Of a DNA stretch of 64,000 nucleotides, positions 55,807-64,000 are shown piece by piece. Both the position numbers and the translations under genes were made by a program. This DNA is from Ottelia alismoides (Eukaryota; Streptophyta; Magnoliopsida; Alismatales; Hydrocharitaceae): NCBI GenBank assembly GCA_037367405.1, contig JAZKJV010003133.1:124001-188000 (forward strand), given 5' to 3'. Position 1 is the stretch's first letter. Each line of letters starts with the position of its first letter. Below the pieces are notes generated by a model that searched no databases, had not been told where the DNA came from, and saw nothing but the letters and a program-made list of their open reading frames with translations.

Positions 55807-57318
55807 CTTGATCTGGCGAGTAAGGCGGATGAGATCTGGAAAAATTAAGGATCAGAAAACAAACCCCCAGTTCACCTACTCAACACGAGCTGAAGACCGT
55901 GAAAGTTCGGTCAATTATCTTGTCTATTTTATTAGGTGAACAATCAAAATAGCAGAGCGATTACGGTGACCTGTTGGGATATCCGCTGCTAACCCAACCG
56001 ACTGGCCCGCACAGATGAGTCGGTAATCAGTCGGGTTTCGCAACGGGGGGCTCTACCTAGTGTTCGGGGTCACTCTCTCGCACAAGCAAACCGGACAATG
56101 AGGGGGTTGCTCTCCCCAAGACAAAATTTTAGGGTGAGCGGGTTTTAAGATCAATAATTTTAAACAGTCCCAATTTTATGGTTTCTCTTTTTAGGTACTT
56201 TTCAAGCAATCAAAAACGCCTAACGAATTTTTCGATTTCTCCTGGTTATTAAGTCCAAAAACGGGGGGAGAAGTCGAAAAAGCCGATGCACGTGAAATCA
56301 ATGATGCATGCTGAGTAAGGGATGCGTACCTGCCGCCAGCACTCTACATGCAAAGTGATCCGCGCATAAAATAAAGACAGAAAATAAACTAATCTAAATG
56401 ATGCACGATAAAAACCGAGTCCTAAACAAGCAATTTCTACTGATCGTGAAGAACTGTAGCTAGTCAACCGAATCAAGTCCGGAGTCCGATCTCGGGAGTC
56501 ACTCGGTGCCCGCCACAACGGGTCCTGCCAGCGCTGTATGTGACTCCTAACGGCACGTGGTCTCGAATCAGATCCAACTAACTTTTTAAGTGATTTTTAT
56601 TAAGGTCCAATTACGTTCTATAGGAACAGATAGTCTATTAGGTGTTGGGCCTTAATGATCTACGTCACAATCAACAGAAAATCCTAAGTCTAGGGGCTCG
56701 GTCAAAACCGCGAAAAAGCCGTCAAATGACAGTAAGAAATAAAAAGGAAACCGCGATGAAAAAGCCGCGTAAAAAGCCGAGGGTCCTAATGGGTCCCCCG
56801 AGCACGCCGGTGCTCGGCGAAACAGACCCTCTACGGTCTAAGTCTAAAAGTGTCTCAGAGTCCAGTCCAGTACCTGTATTATTACAACACAATAATAAAT
56901 GAATAAACTAAAGTAAATCTACCCTAAAGCCTCCCCCACTCAGCTCTCTCCTCTCGCTCTCTCCTGCGGCTTCGTCGAGAGAAAAGCCGCCTCCGAAAGC
57001 CGCGGCTGCACCGGCTCCTCGAAAGTAGCCTCCGCGGTCCTCGGGCCCTCGCAAGAAAAGAAAACAAGGTGGTCAGACCAAGAAAATAATCAGATAATCA
57101 ATGAAAAATACAAACAAGGGTATATGTGCAAAAATGAGAATAAAATAATCACACAAAAATAAAACAAAAATAAAAAGAAAAGAAAATCAAAATAAAACAA
57201 AATAAAACAAAAAGAAGATAAATACAAAAGCCGCGGAAAAGCCGCAAGCTCCGAAAAGCCGCGAAAAACCGCGAAAACAAAAACGAAAAGAAAATCAAAA
57301 ACACTACTAAGCCGTGCT
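55807..57318 (-). other. Leader of young Athila element
   Basis: 1.5 kb between PBS and the first ATG. It contains about eight AAAAGCCG(C/T/A) units (56713-57262) plus related AAACCGCG units. No coding frame of note. Confidence 0.7.
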
Positions 57319-57335
57319 CCCCGGCAACGGCGCCA
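57319..57335 (-). promoter_or_regulatory. Primer-binding site for tRNA-Asp (perfect)
   Basis: On minus TGGCGCCGTTGCCGGGG, exactly complementary to the 3' end of plant tRNA-Asp including CCA, three bases from the LTR. Confidence 0.95.
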
Positions 57336-57338
57336 TTC

Positions 57339-60300
57339 TGATAACACCAAAAACTCGACTAAGACCCGAGTGGATATATAAAACAAGGGTCGTTGCGACC
57401 CGGATCTCAGAGAAGGTGTCAATCAAGAAAAAATCGAACCGCGAAACAGATCGAAAATCAAACAAGGCAAAATACGCGGTCCTCGCTATATGATTAACCT
57501 GGTATAGCTCCCAGGGTCGAACTCAAGGAGCACGGGTTGGCAAAAGCCTACGAAGTAGTGAAAAAGAATAAAATAAAAGAAAATGAAATAAAAATGATTT
57601 TTATGGGTTTTTATGAATTTTTATATTTTTTTGGATTTTTAAAAGATAAGAAAAATAAAAGAAAGTATAAACAAGGCTACTTCAACAAATTATTTAACAC
57701 TCTAAAAATCAAGCAAAAATTCCAGAAAATTGATTTTTATGTTTTTTAGGTTTTTTACTGTTTTTGGTGAATTTTTGATAATTTTCTAATGGTCAAATTA
57801 TTTTCTAAAAATCAAACAAGAGAAAACAGTGAAGGTACTGTCCAGCAGGGCTAGAAACTCAAAAATAAAATATTTAAGAGTTCCAAAATGCCCTGGAGGT
57901 AATTTTCCTATAATCTATGAAGAACAAGGAAAATTTAGGCACCCTAATTATTATTTTTGGATTTTTAAATTAATTTTTAGAATTTTTATGAGTTTTTAGG
58001 GGTTTTTCAATTTTTAGGGTTTTTAAGTGATGAAAAATCACCAAAATGGGCTGGAAAATCAAACAGCAAGCACATAACAAAACCTAATTTTTTTAGAATT
58101 TTTAAAGGTGATTTTATATTTTTTTGGTATTTTTAAAGTTAGACAGTGAATAAAAAGAGGGTTTTTGAATTTTTAAAAATACTAAATGAAAACAAAAATG
58201 TCCTCAAAAATCACAGAAATAACTACACCATGGCAGGAGCCATGTGTCGAAATTTCATAAGATTTGGAGGTGGTTTGCTATTTATTCAAAAATAAAGAAG
58301 AGGGTACCATGCACAAGGACCAATGTGCAAATACCAAAAGATCTGGGGCCGCTGGTGCAAAATACCTAGCAAGTCACGCGCTTCGCGCGTGGCTGGGGCA
58401 CACAGGGACTAAATGGCAAGAAAAACCAAGTCCTAGGGGTATTTGATAACTCGTATCAAAACCCCAGGGATATGGATGCAAAAAGCCCAAGAAATAACGC
58501 ACATGCACAATAAAAGCACTCACAGGGGCATAAATGCAATTAATCAAAAATATTCATTCAATTCATAACATTCCAGATCTACAGGACTAAAGATGCAAAA
58601 AGCCCAACAAGCACGTGTCGAAGCACGTGTTCACATACAAACAGGGGCATACATGCAATAAACTCAAAGCACAAGGTTCTAACTGCAAATTACCCTACGT
58701 GAAAAAGTTTCTTAAACTAATTACAGGACTAAAAATAAAACGACAAACTACGAGGGGGCCCTACGATATTTACCCCTTTATTAGCCGACGGGCGGATGAG
58801 CGCCACGTGGAGGATGAACGGCTGGGATGTGCGGGCGCTTTACTCCTTCTCCTCTTCGGCTCTGATCGACGGCGGGGAGAAGCCCACGTGGAAGATCTGA
58901 CGATGATGGGCTCCGGACCTCTCTCCTCGGCTGCGGACGGTCCAGATGGCTCCTCTGGATGATCGAATAGACGCTGCTCCTCCACAGATGAACGGCTAGG
59001 ATCAGAACTGGAGCAGAGGGTGCATCGGACGGCTCGGGAGGATGCGGGAAGAACTCGTCACCGGCGACGTTCGCCGGCCTCCTGCGTGCGCTCCGCTCCT
59101 CCTCAGCTGCTGCAAATGATCGGAAAAGGTTGCTGGTGCAGCTCCGCAACTGGTGGCGATGGCCGATGGCCCAACCGAGCCCGGGAGGGGCTCCGGCGAG
59201 GCCTGGCGGCGCGAAGCTCCTGTCTTGAATGGACGGGAGGCTCAGATGCCTCCTTTGGACCTGCAAAATGGTCAAGAAGCTCCGCGGGTCGAGGGCAAAA
59301 TGCCTCGACCCCAGAAATCGGGGTGAAGATGGACGGTGCTGTGGGGCGAGCGAGCTCCGGCGAAGCGGAGGCGGTGGAGCTCGACTCCCAGCTCCGGGGC
59401 AAGCTGGGGTGAATGAGCGGGCGTAGAAGGTGCGCGGGGATACGGCGGAGATGATGGGATGCTCCGATGATCAAGATATTGAGCGAGTCGGTCGGAATCA
59501 ACGAAGCACGGCGATGGGTCGAATTGGGCGAAATCGAAAATTACTCTAAATGGGTAGGAACTAGGGGTACCTGATGGATGCAATAGACTGGGGTGGAGCT
59601 GCTCTTGCTCCTGGTCCTTGCCTCAAGGGCCGTCACCTCCCGAGGCTCGAGCTCCAGACGATGGTCGGAGCACGGCGGCGAAACGCGGCCGGATCGATGG
59701 TAGACGCTCCTCCTCCTCGCTGCAACACCCGCCGGCGCGAGCTGTCACCTCGCTCGTCTCAGTGGAGCTCACAGGAAAGGGAATGGCTAGCCAAAGATGC
59801 GCGAAAAGTGCGGCGGAGCTGGACCTTTATACTGCTAGGGGTCCGGAAAGATTGGAGTCGGGCACGATGATCGGCGCGCGGATCCCAAGGGGAAGGCTCC
59901 GGCGAGCATGACGGATGCAAGGGGTGCAATCCGGACCCTGGGTTTGGAGATTTGGCGGTCGGATCTGATCGGGAAAAATGGAAGAAATCGGGTCGAACAG
60001 AGGATCCGCGCCTCTGGTGGTCCTGGGGGAGGTGTTGACCGGGGGTCAACATTCCCCCGTGGACCAATCAGAGGCCGCCAAAATTTGAGATTTTATTCTA
60101 TTTTTTTTTGAGGCCTTAAATGGCTGATTTTCCAAAAACTTAAAACACAAAAATTGTTTGTTTTAATTTTTTCTATTTTTTTGTGATTTTTAATTAATTT
60201 TTGGAAATTAAAATATGGTATATACATTATAGGTATATATAGGTATATATACACTATGTTGACTTTTTAATTTTGATTTTTAATTAATTATTTTTATACA

Positions 60301-61020
60301 TTTTTATTCCCATTTTATATTTTATTTATTTATAGGATAAAATAAGGAATAAAAAACTATTTTTATTTTATTTATATACATGTGGAAATAATTATTTATG
60401 TATAGCTATGTACATGGTATGTATACTAGGTCTTTTTGTATTTTTTTTTAATTTTATGATTTTTATTTGATTTTTGTTTTAATTCTTTTTATTTATTTTA
60501 TTTACAAAACATAAAAAGGAGTATTTACAAAAAGTTTTGTAAATAAATTAGGTTATTTACAAGGTGAAATAGAGAAGGTTGATGGACCATGTACAAGGTG
60601 AAGGGTTCTTTTTTGGATTTTTGATTTTTGAATTTTTATTTTGTTTTTAATAGCTTTTAAATATATACAAAATATATACAAGTATTTACAACATATTTTT
60701 GGTTGAGGAAAACATTATTTATTTATTTACATAAATATATACATGTGAGCCCCTATCTCCCTCTACTTGTGGCTTTTATGCGGTCAGGCCCATGCTGAGC
60801 CCTCCCTTGGGTTAGGTTGCTCAATATTTATTCTAAATATTTCCCTCTTTTTCTTTTTCTTCTTTATTCTTTTATTTTTGCACAAAAATATGCTAATTAT
60901 CTATATTTACAAACATGCATGCTTTTGCTAACTTTGCCTATTTACACATATCTACATGCATTTGCATAGGTTTTTGTAGCTAAAATAATAGAATAAAGAG
61001 TGATGAATGGGTATTCATCA
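57339..61020 (-). repeat. 5' LTR of young Athila element
   Basis: Partner of 43182-46860. In element orientation U3 runs from 61020 to the TATA box at 59831, and the GC-rich transcribed part follows. CACGTG motifs at 58612 and 58624 lie downstream of the TATA box. Confidence 0.96.
59824..59831 (-). promoter_or_regulatory. TATA box of the Athila 5' LTR
   Basis: TATAAAGG on minus, just before GC-rich sequence. About 205-240 bp upstream are a CCAAT motif (60064-60068) and an inverted pair of W-box cores GTTGACC/GGTCAAC (60034-60050). The same arrangement is in the 3' LTR. Confidence 0.7.
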
Positions 61021-61025
61021 ATGAT

Positions 61026-61300
61026 TCTGCCGCAATGAACAAAAAAAAGCAATTGCTATTTTTGACTCAGAAATAATTATCAAAAGTAATAATAATGCAT
61101 TCATTTAGCTAAAATTAATTTCTATTTTAAATGTTCAAAATCTTTCTATATTTAGAAAAAAAACGAAACAACCATTTAGTTTTTAAAAATGATTCTGTAC
61201 TTGGTGATAACTAAAAAAATGGGATTTTAAAAAATCAAATAAAATAATAGAAAAATAGAAAGATATTCTTTATTGAAATTAAAGAATACTTAATTTGAGA
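61026..61300. other. AT-rich transposon interior resumed after Athila
   Basis: Continuation of the sequence left of 43182. No gene feature. Confidence 0.45.
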
Positions 61301-61307
61301 TAGAGAG

Positions 61308-61337
61308 AGAAGAAGAAGAAGAAGAAGAAGAAGAAGA
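61308..61337 (+). repeat. (GAA)n microsatellite in a 5'-UTR-like exon
   Basis: About ten GAA units inside a purine-rich exon (about 61300-61479), which ends at a donor GTATTTTC (61480). The matching acceptor TTATTGACAG is at 62160. Confidence 0.85.
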
Positions 61338-62178
61338 AAGGGAGCGTTCCTTGACGAAGACGACGAAGAAGTTCATCCTAGCTGACGATTCAAGCTAGTG
61401 GCTGCATTCACAAAGATTCGACTAAGGAAGAAGAGGGACGGGTGGCGACGATATCGATTAAGATCAAATTCCTAATCAGGTATTTTCTTTTATTTTTAGA
61501 AAACTGTCGATGTAATATAAACATCATATTAAATACCGACTTCGTTCACATTGAAAAAACCTAAATTGAAAACTTTCTTTACTTTTGAAATTTTGATTAA
61601 TGGATATTTGATTATACATACACTTTTCATACAAAGAGATCATGACTGTTTATCAAAGGAAGTATAGTTAAATATATTTGATATCTCAGATATAATGATT
61701 AAACATTAAGATTTGCTATTTGAATAGAGAAATAACTAACGATGTAATTAATTATGTGGATTATACGTATATCTTCCAGTAACACATTGATCATGACTGA
61801 AACACAGCAAATGTAGAATTAAATTTATTTGGTATCACAAGAGAACTGTTTTAAATTGTATTTCCGCTACTTTAAAGAAAAAAAAGAATAAGTATGCTAT
61901 TATTGAAATGTTATTATGTATTCTTTAAAGGGTCATAATTTATCTAATAAATGAAAAATATCAAACTTCAGATGATTGTATTAAGTAAATTATTACTTGT
62001 AAAAGTAAAATATCAAATTGAAATGTAAAATATGGAAAATCAAATTAAAATATCATACTGAAGTTTGTAATAAATTATGCATTATATCTATATGATTTCT
62101 TGACAAAGTTTAGTTTCATACTAAAAATGCCAATAAGAATCAAACTATTTGTTATTGACAGGGAAGAAGATGTAAGAG

Positions 62179-64000
62179 ATGCAATCACGCATGGACGAAA
62201 CCAATAGGAAAAAGAAGATGATTCCGAGCAAGGTAGTGAGGATACATGTGGAGAACCCCAGATCCATCATCAAAAATCAAACTACACAAGTAAGTAAAAA
62301 TTTCAATGTAATTGGAAGTATTTAATAATGTTTAAATATATTATAATTTGACTAATTGAAATGAACAGAAAGAACAGAGCATTCAATGATCAGGGGAAAG
62401 GAGGTGACTGACGAAAAGGAACTATTGAAGGGGGAAGACGATTTCGGGAGTATGCATATTAATGCTTCTTTAATAGAGATTGGAGTTTTATCTTAAATAA
62501 ATTGTTAATGATTTATTTTAAGCATGAAAATCATATATAAGAATGATTATTTATGTGTTTGCTTATATGTATATACATGAATACATGCAAAGGCTATGTA
62601 CAACATAGGTGTTACATAGAACACTTGTGTAGTTTATTGATAGATATAGACCAACAAACAAACAACATGCACTATTGACGAAGACTGCATTTAGTAAACT
62701 AGTAAATATTGGACATGTTGAGATCCAACGGAAGAATCTTCAGTGGCTAGTTGAACAATTTCAAGGTGGAAGGAACTTCAGATTTGGAAATAAGATTGTG
62801 AGCTTTAGTGATGAAGAGGTGGGATTATCTTGGGCCTACCTAGCTATGTTTTTCCATCACGGACAGTGGTAGACATTTGCAATGGAAATAATTCATTTCA
62901 AATGAACTGTTTGAAGAGGGGATGGTTTTCAATAGAAAGAAGTTGGTCAGCGTGCTAGAAGATTATTACAATAAGGATGATGACAGCTTAGTGTCTATCT
63001 ATGTAACATGTTTAATACTTCTGATGTTCGCAACCTTCCTTTTCTCTGACAGTTCTTACGCTTTTCCAAAAGACTTGTTACACTATGTAGAATCCCTTGA
63101 GGATACAAGATTCTTCAATTGGTCTAGCACAATTGCAAGAATGATATTATTCAATATGGATGACGTAGTGAGTCAGGTTCAAAAAGAAGAGCTGGATCAT
63201 TAAGGGTAACACTGGATTACCTTACAAGATTTGTTGCTTGTTTATATGTGAGTTTTTAATTAGTTGTTTTATTAATAAGATCAGTCATGAAAATTATTAA
63301 TACAACATCTTTACCAGGTATGGATGATGGAGTATTGCTACAGAGACCTTGATGTGAGTAGAGATCTGAGACCAAGGATTATGAAGTGGGTTGGTCCAAT
63401 AAAAAGGTTTTCTAGATCGTTGGTTTCAACAGCAGTGAACATGTACGTATTGTTAATTAAAAAATGATATCTTGTAGGTTTAAGATTTTAATTAGCTTAA
63501 AAACTAGGTGTTTTTTTATGTAGATATTGCCAGCTTTACAACTACACGAGAATAAAATGGTTAAAATAGGACCAGACGAATATATTTTCCCATTTGAAAA
63601 ATTTACCATGGGTGGTTTTACACTGAGGAGATCACAGATTGAGATAACGAAACCCATTCCGATACCAGAAGATATGTCAATAAGGAAGGGAAGATACAAG
63701 AAAGAAGAATTGTGTACTAACAAATTTGTTGTTGGTGTTCAAACTGAAGACGTCATAACAAAAAACAATAAAAATTGTATGTTTGAAGCATTTGCATTTG
63801 AGATAGAAGAGCTGAAGGAATTATTAAAGAGATGAGTGAAACATCTAGAAAAAAGGATGCAGAAACCTCAAGAAAAACTTCTGAGTTGTTGCTTGAGATT
63901 GAGAAATTGAGATCTGAGAGAAATAATGATTTCCATGCAATAGACACCTCAGAGAAAAACAATGAATGTGTGATTGAAGGAGACCGGGTTAACTATGTTG
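62179..64000 (+). pseudogene. Transposon-borne Ulp1/plant-mobile-domain-type ORF, frameshifted, runs off the window
   Basis: The first coding exon starts at ATG 62179 (a start-stop ATGTAA precedes it at 62169) and ends at a donor near 62290. A second short open exon follows (62370-62450). From 62675 the product has KNLQWLVEQF, then FGNKIVSFSDEEVG and, after a frame change near 62825, ILGLP. This WL-x-E-x-F ... F-S-x-E-E-V ... LGLP layout is that of N-terminal modules of plant MULE-associated Ulp1-like (DUF1985/plant mobile domain-like) proteins. Further fragments are 62922-63203 (helical, FPKDLLHYVESLED), 63318-63440 (VWMMEYC, after an intron ending CAG at 63317) and 63525-63835, then a Lys/Glu-rich coiled-coil-like segment from 63832. 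At least three frame changes make it a probable pseudogene, unless the assembly has indel errors. A C48 protease domain would lie beyond the window. Confidence 0.55.

Larger units (their letters stand above)
43182..61020 (-). mobile_element. Young Athila-type Ty3/gypsy retrotransposon, 17.8 kb
   Basis: LTRs 43182-46860 and 57339-61020 (3679 and 3682 bp) start TGATAACACC and end TTCATCA on plus. By eye they differ at roughly 15 sites. The target duplication ATGAT is exact (43177-43181 and 61021-61025). It has a perfect tRNA-Asp PBS (57319-57335), a PPT (46861-46866) and one 2260-codon gag-pol frame. These mark the Athila lineage, yet I find no env-like ORF between pol and the 3' LTR. Few LTR differences imply recent insertion, into the transposon at 39450-64000. 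Confidence 0.96.

Noticed and set aside
57319..57335. Match to the tRNA-Asp 3' end as a possible tRNA gene
   Set aside because: Only the acceptor-end 17 bases are present, beside an LTR, so it is a primer-binding site.

Overview
This is plant nuclear DNA, almost entirely nested transposable elements. I read it as an angiosperm, probably a monocot: PBS motifs match plant tRNA-Asp and initiator tRNA-Met, the gypsy elements are of the plant Athila type, there is an Argonaute 3' fragment, and the one host-like gene has a GC-rich reading frame. I cannot name the species. No bacterial genes, CRISPR array, rRNA or tRNA gene was found.

Layout. (1) 37-17628: an old Athila-like Ty3/gypsy element on the minus strand, with ~3.7-3.9 kb LTRs and a broken gag-pol. 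Its left LTR carries a retrocopy of the 3' end of an Argonaute mRNA with a poly(A) run and 17-bp target duplications. (2) 17629-18650: remnant of a Ty1/copia element (PPT, ~444-bp LTR, PBS). (3) 19517-33645: inverted ends of a low-copy TIR element with a poly-C core, split by a 261-bp-LTR non-autonomous copia element on minus (20603-33542, TSD GAACT), itself split inside its LTR by a second copia element on plus (20634-31334, TSD AAACA). The inner element has nearly identical 2642-bp LTRs but a decayed pol. (4) 34198-34791: the one convincing host-like gene, a secreted eight-cysteine (lipid-transfer/2S-albumin fold) protein with a His/Glu-rich tandem repeat in its middle. (5) 34998-35188: a Mutator-type MITE with a 10-bp TSD. 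(6) 35696-39421: about ten foldback elements packed among TA and CT microsatellites, most sharing a core but having different terminal hairpins. (7) 39450-43181 plus 61021-64000: what looks like one Mutator-like transposon with two dense short-motif arrays (CAGTAAC, ATTTTACA) and a broken Ulp1/plant-mobile-domain type ORF, interrupted by (8) 43182-61020, a young and nearly intact Athila element on minus (TSD ATGAT, perfect tRNA-Asp PBS, 2260-codon gag-pol).

Most interesting: the motif arrays beside a transposon ORF resemble the arrangement of VANDAL anti-silencing transposons; the inner copia LTRs carry a family of hairpins with different stems but a fixed TGTGA loop; and both Athila elements keep a four-hairpin array between pol and the 3' LTR, with stems that differ in sequence but still pair. 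Exact insertion boundaries were set by reading LTR ends and target-site duplications by eye; base counts may be off by a few.
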